NCBI RefSeq assembly: GCF_020905375.1
Contig: NZ_JAJJBU010000017.1
Coordinates: 62,001 to 126,000 of the forward strand
Reading direction: 5' to 3'
Origin: Arthrobacter cryoconiti
GTDB lineage: Bacteria; Actinomycetota; Actinomycetes; Actinomycetales; Micrococcaceae
DNA length: 64,000 nucleotides
Shown one piece after another: positions 45,119 to 53,543 of this stretch. The position numbers were made by a program, and so were the translations under genes. Numbering within the stretch: position 1 is the stretch's first letter; every line of letters begins with the position of its first letter. The notes beneath the pieces were generated by a model, which was given only the letters and a program-made list of their open reading frames with translations, made no database searches and was not told the DNA's origin.

Positions 45119-45637
45119 TTAGAGCGCTCCTTGGGTCGCAGTGCTGGCAGGCTCGACGGCGTCGGGAGCCTGGGTGGGCCGGCGGCGGAAAGCGACGGGA
45201 TCGCCCCGCCAAGTCTCGAGGGCACGGCGTTGAGGATCGGTGAGGCGAACTGGCCGCCCGGTCGCGCGGGAAACCAAAACCATCGAGGTGGCCGCGCGGG
45301 CGAAGACCACTGAGGTGTCCGCATCTGTCACCGAATAGCCAAAGTCAAAGCTGGAGCCGCCCACATGCGTGACCCAAATGTTCACAAACACCGGATCGGT
45401 CCGGAAGGCTATGGGCGCCAGATATTCGATCTCATTGCGACCCACCAGGGTGAACAGATCCTCGCCAATCAGCTCATTGAAACTGATGCCCGGTGAGCTC
45501 GGGTCTTCCAGCGGCGTATGGATTAGTTGGACGCGGGCATCTTCTAAATACTGCAGGTACACCACGTTGTTGACATGGTTGTACGCATCGATGTCGCCAA
45601 AACGGACTTGAAGTGAGATTTGAATTGCCAGAGCCAT
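45119..45637 (-). CDS. Acyl-CoA thioesterase (4HBT/YbgC-like hotdog)
   Basis: The 172-residue hotdog protein begins with LQVRFGDIDAYNHVNNVVYLQYLEDAR, the usual 4HBT start with a catalytic Asp. SFDFGYSVTDADTSVVFARAATSMVLV follows. It should hydrolyse short or medium acyl-CoA. A 35-residue disordered tail ends it. It is divergent to a TesB-like thioesterase, so two thioesterases share an intergenic region. Confidence 0.9.
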   Translation of the reverse strand: MALAIQISLQVRFGDIDAYNHVNNVVYLQYLEDARVQLIHTPLEDPSSPGISFNELIGEDLFTLVGRNEIEYLAPIAFRTDPVFVNIWVTHVGGSSFDFGYSVTDADTSVVFARAATSMVLVSRATGRPVRLTDPQRRALETWRGDPVAFRRRPTQAPDAVEPASTATQGAL

Positions 45638-45762
45638 GTGCCCATCATCTCAAAGCGTGGTGGGTGCAACCACCCAAAGCGGCGTAGATCACCCTATAAG
45701 GCAGGCTTTCATGCGGCGATCTCCATTTGTTCGCACGCTGGCTGACACATAGAGTCACGTTT

Positions 45763-46656
45763 ATGAATGCGACGCCTGAATCTTTTGATCCATTGAAACA
45801 ATTACTGCAAACTCTCGACTTATCCGATGCCGGCGGCGCCCAGACTGATGAAGACATTTTTGTGGGGCCAGGCGAGCCGCATGCCGTTCGGCCGCGACTA
45901 TTTGGCGGACAAGTGCTGGCTCAATCGTTGATGGCGGCGTCCAAGACCGTGGACCCGGACAGGCTGGTGCACTCCATGCACGGCTATTTTCTGCGGCCCG
46001 GTGACGTCACACTTCCCATCACTTTTGGTGTCCAAAGGCTGCGCGATGGCCGGTCCTTTTCGGCACGCCGTACGCATGCCTATCAGGGCGGAGTGCCCAT
46101 TCTGTCTCTGATTGCGTCTTTCCAGACTCCCAATACGGGGCTGGAACACCAAGCACCCATGCCGGAGGGAATCCCTGCACCTGAAACACTTCCGACCACG
46201 GCCCAGCTGATCGGTTCGATCGACCATCCGGTGGCGAAGGCGTGGGCCTATGAGCGTCCCTTTGATATTCGTCACTGCGGGCCCAACCTCTACTTTGATG
46301 TCAAGGGCGAGCACGTGGCACACCAGGCAGTGTGGATGAAATCGCTGGGTGACATGCCGGACGATCAGAACCTGCACCGTGCCGCACTGGCGTACGCCAG
46401 TGATTACACGTTGTTGGAGCCGGTATTGCGCCGCCACGGGATCAGCTGGGCCACCCCCGGTATGAGCGTGGCCAGCCTGGACCATGCCATGTGGTGGCAC
46501 CGGCCGCTACGCGTGGATGACTGGCTGCTCTACGTCTCCGAGTCCCCCAGCGCTTCCGGTGCGCGTGGGCTCAGTAATGGTCGTTTTTACACGCGCGACG
46601 GCGTGCTGGTGGCTTCGGTGGCCCAAGAAGGAATGTTGCGTCTTCCGTCTGAGTAA
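45763..46656 (+). CDS. tesB: Acyl-CoA thioesterase II (TesB family)
   Basis: A double-hotdog thioesterase of 297 residues from the ATG at 45763. It contains RLFGGQVLAQSLMAA, the substrate-pocket segment HSMHGYFLRPGD, and the late catalytic region SVASLDHAMWWHRPLRVDDWLLY. The frame also opens at 45727, but those residues are not conserved in the family. It ends in a strong shared terminator with ettA. Confidence 0.92.
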   Translation: MNATPESFDPLKQLLQTLDLSDAGGAQTDEDIFVGPGEPHAVRPRLFGGQVLAQSLMAASKTVDPDRLVHSMHGYFLRPGDVTLPITFGVQRLRDGRSFSARRTHAYQGGVPILSLIASFQTPNTGLEHQAPMPEGIPAPETLPTTAQLIGSIDHPVAKAWAYERPFDIRHCGPNLYFDVKGEHVAHQAVWMKSLGDMPDDQNLHRAALAYASDYTLLEPVLRRHGISWATPGMSVASLDHAMWWHRPLRVDDWLLYVSESPSASGARGLSNGRFYTRDGVLVASVAQEGMLRLPSE

Positions 46657-46678
46657 AACCGAAAGCTTTCGCTTAGCT

Positions 46679-46735
46679 GCATTAAAAACGTTTGGCCGGT
46701 CCCTTTGCAGGACCGGCCAAACGTTTTTTTAATGC
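46679..46735. terminator. Bidirectional terminator between tesB and ettA
   Basis: A 24-26 bp near-perfect stem, with core AACGTTTGGCCGGTCC / GGACCGGCCAAACGTT, carries A and T tracts on both sides (TTTTTTT on plus). It terminates both convergent genes. Confidence 0.92.
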
Positions 46736-46775
46736 AGCGTGCGATTTGTCGCTGGGGCTAACCGCGGACTTGGAT

Positions 46776-48458
46776 TTAGTCGCGCGTTAGGCGGCGGTGA
46801 GTGACACGGTGCGGACGCGCTGCGTCGGCACCGAGACGTACCACCTTGTCCAACTCGTAGGAGTCGAAGTTACCCTCAAACCAGTGCCAGTTGGCGGGGT
46901 TTTCTTCGGTGCCTTCGTAGGCGAGGATGTGGGTAGCTACCCGGTCAAGGAACCAACGATCGTGGGAGACCACCACGGCGCAGCCGGGGAATTCCAGCAA
47001 AGCGTTTTCCAAGCTGCTGAGGGTTTCCACGTCAAGGTCGTTAGTGGGCTCATCCAAGAGCAACAAGTTGCCACCCTGTTTGAGGGTCAGTGCCAGGTTC
47101 AAGCGGTTCCGCTCGCCACCGGAGAGCACACCGGCCTTCTTCTGCTGGTCCGGACCTTTGAATCCGAAGGCCGCAACATAGGCACGTGAAGGCATTTCCA
47201 CGTTGCCGACCTGAATGTAATCCAGGCCGTCGGAGACAACCTCCCACAACGACTTTTCGGGGTCGATGCCGCCACGGTCCTGGTCGGCGTAGGAGATTTT
47301 TACGGTCTCTCCGACCTTCAAGTCACCGCTGTCCAGGGGTTCCAGACCGACTATTGTCTTGAAGAGTGTTGACTTTCCAACACCGTTGGGTCCAATGACA
47401 CCAACGATTCCGTTCCGTGGAAGCGAGAAGGAAAGCCCGTCAATGAGGACACGGTCCCCGAATCCCTTCTTCAGGTTCTTCGCCTCGAGCACGATGCTAC
47501 CCAAACGCGGTCCCGGCGGGATCTGGATTTCTTCGAAGTCCAGCTTGCGGGTGCGGTCGGCTTCGGCAGCCATTTCTTCGTAGCGGGCCAGACGAGCCTT
47601 GGACTTAGTCTGGCGCCCCTTGGCGTTAGAGCGAACCCACTCGAGTTCTTCGGTGAGGCGCTTGGCCTGCTTGGCGTCCTTCTTGCCCTGAACTTCCAGA
47701 CGCGCACGCTTCTTCTCCAAGTACGTGGAGTAGTTGCCTTCATACGGGTAGAGGTGGCCGCGGTCCACTTCGGCAATCCATTCGGCCACGTGGTCTAGGA
47801 AATACCTATCGTGGGTCACGGCCAGAACGGCGCCGGCGTAGCTCTTGAGATGCTGTTCTAGCCAGTTCACGCTTTCAGCGTCCAAGTGGTTAGTTGGCTC
47901 ATCTAGGAGCAACAGGTCAGGTGCTTGCAGCAGCAACTTGCACAAAGCCACGCGGCGGCGCTCACCACCGGAGAGGACGGTAACGTCGGAATCTCCGGGA
48001 GGACACTGCAGCGCATCCATGGCCTGCTCCAGCTTGGAATCAATGTCCCATGCGTCAGCGGCGTCAATGGCTTCTTGGAGTTTGCCCATCTCTTCGAGGA
48101 GCACATCAAAGTCAGCGTCGGGGCTGGCCATTTCCTCGGAGATTTCGTTGTAGCGCTGGATCTTGCCGTAGATCTCGCCAACGCCTTCCTGGACGTTGCC
48201 CAGAACGGTCTTTTCCTCGTTCAGCGGCGGCTCTTGGAGCAAAATGCCCACAGAGTATCCGGGGCTGAGACGGGCATCGCCGTTAGACGGTGTATCCAGA
48301 CCGGCCATAATCTTCAAAATGGTGGATTTTCCGGCACCATTGGGCCCCACAACGCCAATCTTGGCACCTGGGAAGAAAGACATGCTGACGTTGTCAAGAA
48401 TGAGTTTGTCGCCCACGGCCTTGCGGGCGTTGGACATCGTGTAAATAAATTCGGCCAT
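46776..48458 (-). CDS. ettA: Energy-dependent translational throttle protein EttA (ABC-F)
   Basis: ABC-F protein of 560 residues. The first ATPase domain has GPNGAGKST and LSGGERRRVALC, the linker has KKRARLEVQGKKDAKQAKRL, and the second domain has GPNGVGKST and LSGGERNRLNLAL. EttA binds the ribosomal E site and restrains the first elongation cycle according to the ATP/ADP ratio. The N-terminal MAEFIYTMSNARKAVGDK is typical of this family. It faces tesB. Confidence 0.95.
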   Translation of the reverse strand: MAEFIYTMSNARKAVGDKLILDNVSMSFFPGAKIGVVGPNGAGKSTILKIMAGLDTPSNGDARLSPGYSVGILLQEPPLNEEKTVLGNVQEGVGEIYGKIQRYNEISEEMASPDADFDVLLEEMGKLQEAIDAADAWDIDSKLEQAMDALQCPPGDSDVTVLSGGERRRVALCKLLLQAPDLLLLDEPTNHLDAESVNWLEQHLKSYAGAVLAVTHDRYFLDHVAEWIAEVDRGHLYPYEGNYSTYLEKKRARLEVQGKKDAKQAKRLTEELEWVRSNAKGRQTKSKARLARYEEMAAEADRTRKLDFEEIQIPPGPRLGSIVLEAKNLKKGFGDRVLIDGLSFSLPRNGIVGVIGPNGVGKSTLFKTIVGLEPLDSGDLKVGETVKISYADQDRGGIDPEKSLWEVVSDGLDYIQVGNVEMPSRAYVAAFGFKGPDQQKKAGVLSGGERNRLNLALTLKQGGNLLLLDEPTNDLDVETLSSLENALLEFPGCAVVVSHDRWFLDRVATHILAYEGTEENPANWHWFEGNFDSYELDKVVRLGADAARPHRVTHRRLTRD

Positions 48459-48514
48459 ACCCCCAAGGTTAGTGGGTGTGCGGCTTTATCTCACATTCGC
48501 AGGTCCTCAGCGTT

Positions 48515-49120
48515 CTAGTGCTGATCTCCTACGAAGCATCGCCCGGAGGCCAAGACTGGTAAGACGACGACGGAGGCTACGCCGCTGCGCACTTGTCCGA
48601 TGATGCATTGATTGGCTATTACCGAAGCAGCCTCAATAGCATCCACGGCCAGCCCGGTGGGCGTCTTGTCGATGGAAAGCTCCAACGTTTGCTGGGCCGC
48701 TCCGGCTTCCAACATGGCAGCTTTCATTTGATCCCGTGTAGGAGCTTTGGCGGTACGGCCGAGGTTATCCAAGGACGTCTGTACCTTGGCGGCTAACACC
48801 TCAGCTTCCGACGGCGGCTGCGTGGGCTCCGCTGCCCCTGTACTGGCCGCGGCCCCCGAATCCACAGACGTACCCGTGGAGGCTCCGCCGGATGGAGCGC
48901 CATTCTGTGATGGTGCGACGGATGAACAGCCAGTCGTGACCAATGCTGCGGCAAGTCCCAATGCGGCGAAGGCCTGCCGAAGGCCCGCTTGGCGTTTGGG
49001 TAGCCGTCGCCCACTGAGTGGGCCTGGCAACTGGGGAACATGTTGTCGGCTGGACCCGCTCTGCAGTCTGGAGTGGCTCAGCGGACTGGGCCCACCGGGT
49101 CTCAGGTAGTTTGAAGTCAC
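48515..49120 (-). CDS. DUF6993 putative lipoprotein
   Basis: The 201-residue protein has a long basic N-region, then a hydrophobic stretch (AFAALGLAAALVTTGC, about residues 50-65). The cysteine near 65 could be a lipidation site, although VTTGC is not an ideal lipobox. A Gly/Ser/Thr linker follows, then a globular part (about 115-195, with LDNLGRTAKAPTRDQMKAAM and two cysteines at about 168 and 194) that fits the actinobacterial DUF6993 family. It is probably cell-wall facing. The start is uncertain because of the long pre-sequence. Confidence 0.7.
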   Translation of the reverse strand: MTSNYLRPGGPSPLSHSRLQSGSSRQHVPQLPGPLSGRRLPKRQAGLRQAFAALGLAAALVTTGCSSVAPSQNGAPSGGASTGTSVDSGAAASTGAAEPTQPPSEAEVLAAKVQTSLDNLGRTAKAPTRDQMKAAMLEAGAAQQTLELSIDKTPTGLAVDAIEAASVIANQCIIGQVRSGVASVVVLPVLASGRCFVGDQH

Positions 49121-49162
49121 ATGATTAGTCTGCCACGGTGAGGACGTCCTTCAGTGTCGGAA

Positions 49163-49741
49163 TCAGAAAGGCACAGGTTCTTTGTTCAGTTCACCGGTCC
49201 CTGTGTCCACTGATTCTCCATCCACGACGACTACGCCTCGTTGATCAGTGTCAAAGTCTTGATCCCCAGAGTCATCATCGTCGGGAAGCGTGTCCGTGAC
49301 TGAGTCTGGATCCGGGTCTGGACCGTCTCCTTGCTGGTGTTGATCGGCAGAATCGTGTGAAGAATCAGCGCTCACTCGTTGACTTCCTGTTCGGGAGTAC
49401 AGGGCGGACCCAAACTGGAGGTCCGGGCCGATGCTCTCGGCATCGATTTCTACGCTGATGCCTGGGCTCCCGTCTTTGCGAAGATAGGTGACCAGATGCA
49501 ACCGGCCCACCACGATGATGCGATCGCCTTTGTGGATGCTCGATGCACTGTTTTGCGCCAGTGAACGGAAGACGTTGACGCGGAACCAGTTGGTGTCGCC
49601 GTCAGACCAAGCGTTGTTGACCGGATCTTGCCGGCGATGGGTTGATCCCATTCGGAAGTTGCCAACCACGAAGCCGGTCTGGGTGTTTCGAAGCTCTACG
49701 CCGGAACACGCGAAACCTCGAATGGTGAGGAAGTTTGCCAT
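49163..49741 (-). CDS. ssb: Single-stranded DNA-binding protein
   Basis: SSB coats single-stranded DNA. The OB fold covers about residues 1-115 and contains LTIRGFACSGVELRN, DTNWFRVNVFRSLAQN and RIIVVGRLHLVTYLRKDG. The tail is acidic and disordered with a DDDDSGDQDFD tract. It ends in KEPVPF; the last residues PVPF resemble the DDDIPF interaction motif loosely. The ATG at 49741 has AAAGG upstream. The frame opening at 49888 is not used. 191 residues. This may be a second, divergent SSB paralogue rather than the main one. Confidence 0.88.
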   Translation of the reverse strand: MANFLTIRGFACSGVELRNTQTGFVVGNFRMGSTHRRQDPVNNAWSDGDTNWFRVNVFRSLAQNSASSIHKGDRIIVVGRLHLVTYLRKDGSPGISVEIDAESIGPDLQFGSALYSRTGSQRVSADSSHDSADQHQQGDGPDPDPDSVTDTLPDDDDSGDQDFDTDQRGVVVVDGESVDTGTGELNKEPVPF

Positions 49742-49926
49742 GAGACTGCCTTTCACTAGGCCGCTGGTGCGGCGTTGTTTGCTTCCTTCTAGCAAACGCC
49801 GGATAGCAGGCTTCAAACAGGACGAATTCCGGTTTTGTGGACAACGTAGCGGGGACGTGAAGCTGTGGAGGAGGATATACGCGGACAAACCCGATAATTT
49901 AGTGGTGGCTTGCTTCGGCGAGCCGC

Positions 49927-49969
49927 GCCTCTGTAGCTCAGCGGATAGAGCAGGAGCCTTCTAATCTCT
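49927..49969 (+). pseudogene. Truncated tRNA-Arg 5' half (attL)
   Basis: The first 43 bases of a tRNA-Arg(TCT) gene end in the anticodon arm and are then replaced by unrelated sequence. Positions 49933-49969 are identical to 60930-60966 in the complete tRNA. Only one base differs in the remainder (T at 49932, G at 60929). It is the left end of the integrated element and cannot give a functional tRNA. Confidence 0.9.
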
Positions 49970-50688
49970 ACGGATGATTCGCGTCTACAGCATCCAACCA
50001 TCGAACTTCCATACAGATAAAGGGATCCAAGGAATTCGCGGACCTAAATCGGTAAATAGAAATTCCTTGGAATTCCAAGTTATTCCATTGATTTCCACCC
50101 AAGTTGGACAGTCTTTGGACAGTTAACTCATGGTGGGGTGTCTCTCTTCATGGGTAGAAAGTTGGAACGGATCGGACTCTGTCCGGTCCCTCCCAAAATT
50201 GAGATGGCAAGCTCATGGTTCTCGGGCGATCTGCCCCTATGGGTGTCAACATCAATGGCACAGACGCTTGGCGTAAGGTACGCAAATAGTAAGACTTCGG
50301 AGACGGTTCAAATCGTGTGAAGTCGAAGGCAAACTCCAGCGATCTTCATCACCACTGAATCAAACAAAGCTCATTTGACGATGCGCCACTGCTGGCCCTT
50401 ACGCTCCGTGTTCCGAGTGCCTCAAGACCCTAAGCGAACGGCCTAACTGTTCAGCGTTGGGGCGATTTTTTCCGAGAAGAGCCCGCTATCAAGACGTGCG
50501 CCCCCGGTAGATTCTTGGCTGGGCGCTACACCGCGCGGCGCATCTTCGAAGGATCGCAACCAAGATAGGCTGTTAAGCGGCGGAATCGTTTACCGAGCCC
50601 TACTCATGAGAGTTCCTGAGTCCAGTGGGCACCCTACAGACCGCCCATTGAACGTTAGCGATTGACCATGACACAAGGAAGGGCTGAG
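49970..50688. other. Left end of element, no confident gene
   Basis: This 719-base stretch holds integrase-type repeats (50096-50130) and an inverted repeat ATCCAAGGAATT ... AATTCCTTGGAATT (50025-50074). A 60-codon open frame at 50138-50320 has no recognisable feature and I do not call it. The promoter of the four-gene operon should lie in the last 200 bases. Confidence 0.5.
50096..50130. repeat. Putative integrase arm-type sites, left
   Basis: CCACCCAAGTTGGACAGT is followed by a second TTGGACAGTTAA. The same pattern occurs near the right end (60839-60911). Repeats of TTGGACAGT close to both att sites are what the N-terminal domain of a lambda-type integrase would bind. Confidence 0.55.
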
Positions 50689-51249
50689 ATGGGCAACCCA
50701 ATCGAGATTGACGATGCCATTGTCCTGTTGCTTGGGACTGCAACGCACGGTGCGACCAGCGGGGAAATACGCGGGATTACGCGACTGGAAAAGTTGATCT
50801 TCCTCCTTGAGCGAGAAACCTCCAGTAAGGATTGGCTCCAGCAGGACGCGGGTTTTGAAGCCTACAATTTCGGGCCCTTCTCTCAGAAGATATACCAAGC
50901 AGTTGATACATTGGCCGCTGCTCAGTTGATCGAAGATTCGTCTTCCCTCGCCCCCGACACCATGGACTCGTGGGAAGAGAGAGAGGTCATCGGACCCAAT
51001 AGCGGTTCGCCCGGCGACAGGATCAACCCGTACACGACGCGCGACTTCCACTTAACCGAACGCGGTTGGCGCTACTTCAATGCACTGAAGCAAGAGCTGA
51101 CGCCGGAGGCGATGGTTGAACTTCAGAATTTTAAGCGCCAGTTCGCGTTCCTACCACTTCGCCAACTAATTCGCTATGTCTATTCGCGGTATGAAGAGTT
51201 CACAACCAAGTCCCTGATTCGCGACGAAGTCCTGGGGACTGGCGGATGA
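50689..51249 (+). CDS. YwgA-like winged-helix protein (operon gene 1)
   Basis: A 186-residue protein from the ATG at 50689 (AAGGAAGGG upstream). The pattern is that of YwgA/SocA-like winged-helix proteins. It has GITRLEKLIFLLERE (about 27-41), then a hydrophobic strand with AYNFGPFSQKIYQAVDTLAAAQLIED, then HLTERGWRYFNAL (about 127-139), and a C-terminal helix set with LRQLIRYVYSRYEEFTTKSLI. This family occurs beside toxins and defence genes, often as an antitoxin or regulator. The stop overlaps the next start as ATGA. Function here is inferred from position only. Confidence 0.65.
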   Translation: MGNPIEIDDAIVLLLGTATHGATSGEIRGITRLEKLIFLLERETSSKDWLQQDAGFEAYNFGPFSQKIYQAVDTLAAAQLIEDSSSLAPDTMDSWEEREVIGPNSGSPGDRINPYTTRDFHLTERGWRYFNALKQELTPEAMVELQNFKRQFAFLPLRQLIRYVYSRYEEFTTKSLIRDEVLGTGG

Positions 51250-51860
51250 CCGAAGTGCTCGCAATCGTGGCCGATCGGGCAACTACGCCTGATACAACTA
51301 TTGTTGCAGGGGTAGGAATTGTCTTACTTATCGCAGGAATCACAGGCCTATGGGCCTCGGTCCACTTGCGTGGAAAGACCCACGACAGGCTTCGCGCCCC
51401 GATTGACGTGGCCTTCGAGGGACTGACCGAGCAGGCATTCATCGCACTTCGAGCACTGCAAGCCCACCTGAGCGACATACTGCCCGATCCAGACAGTGAG
51501 TTTGACCCATTGGACATGATCGTAGATCCGTCAACGGTTGAACGACCCGCTCGACACAGCATTCGAGTTCTCAAAGAGCGTCACAAGATCCACAGGCAGT
51601 TCAACCTCTTGCTCGGGGTTTGCACATCGCTAATGTATGCGGCAGGAATCTTCGCCGCGTGTGTGCTTACTTCCACTTTGTTGTACCAATTTAACTTCGC
51701 AAACCAGGATCTTTGGCAGACTTCCTTTTGGGTCACCGCCTTAATCGCAGTCGGCATATTCGCACTGTTTATTGCGTATACAGTCCTCGAATACCGCATA
51801 CAGGCTTCGATCGAGGACTCAAACCCTCTTCCCATTCGTGTTGGAGCGCCGTCGCGGTGA
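51246..51860 (+). CDS. Membrane protein (operon gene 2)
   Basis: A 204-residue protein with one hydrophobic helix near the N-terminus (about 20-38). A soluble middle part (about 45-115) follows, with helical FEGLTEQAFIALRALQAHLSD. Two further helices lie at about 122-144 and 154-178. No known domain is recognised. The start overlaps gene 1 by four bases, and its stop overlaps the start of gene 3 (TGATG). Three-helix proteins inside compact defence operons often are the membrane-damaging or sensing part, which is inference. Confidence 0.65.
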   Translation: MTEVLAIVADRATTPDTTIVAGVGIVLLIAGITGLWASVHLRGKTHDRLRAPIDVAFEGLTEQAFIALRALQAHLSDILPDPDSEFDPLDMIVDPSTVERPARHSIRVLKERHKIHRQFNLLLGVCTSLMYAAGIFAACVLTSTLLYQFNFANQDLWQTSFWVTALIAVGIFALFIAYTVLEYRIQASIEDSNPLPIRVGAPSR

Positions 51861-52309
51861 TGGCCTTTGTTGATGACGATTTGGCTTTCGACACTATGGG
51901 TGAGTCTCGAATGATGCCATACCTTGTTGATTGGTTGCGGAGCAAACGTTGGCTGCGTCCGGATTCGGTGGTCGTCCGCGAGTTCCCGATTAACGGTCGG
52001 CGGGTCGACCTCTTGACCATGACTAGGTCAGGTGTACTTTCAGCGTTCGAACTAAAGCTCGGTGGCTTCGCCCGCGTACTGGAGCAAGCCACTTACAACC
52101 GGCAGAACTTCGACAAGTCGTGGATAGTGATTGGAAATCATCCACGACCATCCAACGTGAATGAGGCTGCCCGATTTGGCATCGGAATAATTGTGGTCAC
52201 GGGAACCAAGCCAAAGGTGCTCTTGCGCCCGGGCCCTCCCGACTTTGACTGGCAGTCACGCTACCGAGCACGCAAGCGGCTCATGGAGATTGGGGAGATT
52301 CATGTTTAA
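51860..52309 (+). CDS. PD-(D/E)XK-type nuclease (operon gene 3)
   Basis: A 149-residue protein with a compact restriction-endonuclease-like core. A helix contains E15 (GESRMMPYLVDWL), followed by REFPINGRRVDLL (E41, D50) and the E-x-K pair in SAFELKLG (E64, K66). A later helix has LEQATYNRQNFDKSWIVI. The D ... E-x-K arrangement is the metal-binding catalytic triad. I choose the ATG at 51860, which overlaps the stop of gene 2. The frame is open upstream to 51713, but that part lies antiphase in gene 2. Its end overlaps gene 4 by 8 bp. Confidence 0.72.
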   Translation: MAFVDDDLAFDTMGESRMMPYLVDWLRSKRWLRPDSVVVREFPINGRRVDLLTMTRSGVLSAFELKLGGFARVLEQATYNRQNFDKSWIVIGNHPRPSNVNEAARFGIGIIVVTGTKPKVLLRPGPPDFDWQSRYRARKRLMEIGEIHV

Positions 52310-53525
52310 TCGGTTTCAGCACTTCTTGAGCTACGGTTCAACTGACCAACAGACTGTTCGTGAACTGTCGGAGTACTTCGATGGGCTAATAGTCCCCGGC
52401 ACTATAGCGGCCTTCCAGGCAGAGGGAACTAAAGGCTTCGTCCTGACGCTATCGGCCCGGTCGAACGATCCATACGTCATTGACTCTCGTTTTCCACTTT
52501 TCCAAAACCGACTTCCCAGTCCAAAGAAGTCGCACCTCATGCTCGCCGACGTGATGGGAGTTCCCACCCTCGTCAACCGCCATGCAACTCCTCGACCGAC
52601 CGACTTCGACGATGAAATGGTCCAGACAATCGCACGGGCATGGGTCGACTTCAACGTCGGGTTCGAAAGCGTGCAGATGAAAACCTTCGATAAGTATGCT
52701 TCTCGGCTGAAAGAGCAGGTGCTTCCGCAGGACCGCCAAGATCCAGCATTTGTCTTGCCGCCATACACGATGGTAGGCGAAATATCAGACGGGTGGGCCG
52801 AGGTTTCTGAGAGCCTCTGGGCGGCGTCCTGCCAATATGCAGACACAAAAGGAGTCCGCTCAAAACTTCGTCGAGTTGTAGCCGCCAGTAGTTCGACTGT
52901 CTGGAACGAGCTTGCTTCAGCAGTAGACGACGAAGAAGTCGTCGCCTGGGTTAGTGGCCTCGATGAGTTCAAGGTGAATTCCGAGGCAGAACTAATCGCC
53001 TACGGCCAGGCGTTGCAGAACTCGCAGTCCAGAGATCAGAGTGTGTTCGCCCTTTACGGAGGATTTCTTTCAGTACTGCTTTCCCGCCATGGGCTCAATG
53101 GCTCATCGCATGGCATCGGGTTTGGGGAGCACCGCGACTGGGTCGAACTCCCATCGTCCGGGGCACCGCCAGCTCGCTACTACGTGCCGAAGCTCCACAG
53201 GTACATCGGAGTAGACGTCGCGGAAATATTGTGGCGTCAGTTTCCTGAGCTCATTGCCTGTAGTTGCGGAGAGTGCGAAGGAGGATCACCGAGCGCTCTG
53301 GATTACCACGGATTAATGAAACACTCAGTACGAGCGCGGGCCGCCGAAATCGAGATGTGGCTGAATATGCCCACGGCTGCGGTTGTCGATCAGCTGACCA
53401 CCGATTCTCAGAGTTTCAAGTCCGCAATTAGTCGCTTGTCGGCGCCGTCAAAGGTGATTCGACGAGCGGAGGACTCATATACACATTTGGGGATGTGGGC
53501 GAGAGTCATGACGGTCCTAGACTAA
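52302..53525 (+). CDS. Putative TGT-like zinc protein (operon gene 4)
   Basis: A 407-residue soluble protein. The C-terminal part has C-x-C-x2-C (about residues 320-325, IACSCGEC) followed by YHGLMKH about 10-15 residues later. It resembles the zinc site of tRNA-guanine transglycosylases, and a TIM-barrel-like alternation of strands and helices precedes it. PYVIDSRFPLFQ near residue 60 would sit where TGT has DSGGF. Also notable are GIGFGEHRDW and ARYYVPKLHRYI. If correct, the protein might exchange or bind a base in DNA or RNA, as DpdA does. The catalytic aspartates cannot be verified by eye. Confidence 0.5.
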   Translation: MFNRFQHFLSYGSTDQQTVRELSEYFDGLIVPGTIAAFQAEGTKGFVLTLSARSNDPYVIDSRFPLFQNRLPSPKKSHLMLADVMGVPTLVNRHATPRPTDFDDEMVQTIARAWVDFNVGFESVQMKTFDKYASRLKEQVLPQDRQDPAFVLPPYTMVGEISDGWAEVSESLWAASCQYADTKGVRSKLRRVVAASSSTVWNELASAVDDEEVVAWVSGLDEFKVNSEAELIAYGQALQNSQSRDQSVFALYGGFLSVLLSRHGLNGSSHGIGFGEHRDWVELPSSGAPPARYYVPKLHRYIGVDVAEILWRQFPELIACSCGECEGGSPSALDYHGLMKHSVRARAAEIEMWLNMPTAAVVDQLTTDSQSFKSAISRLSAPSKVIRRAEDSYTHLGMWARVMTVLD

Positions 53526-53543
53526 AGAGGACCGCTCAGAGAG

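Noticed and set aside
49927-49969. Functional tRNA at the left copy
   Set aside because: The T arm and 3' acceptor strand are missing; only the first 43 bases are tRNA-like.
51713-51859. Longer start of the nuclease gene at 51713
   Set aside because: It would overlap the membrane protein gene by almost 150 bp; the ATG at 51860 overlaps its stop in the same way as the other operon junctions.
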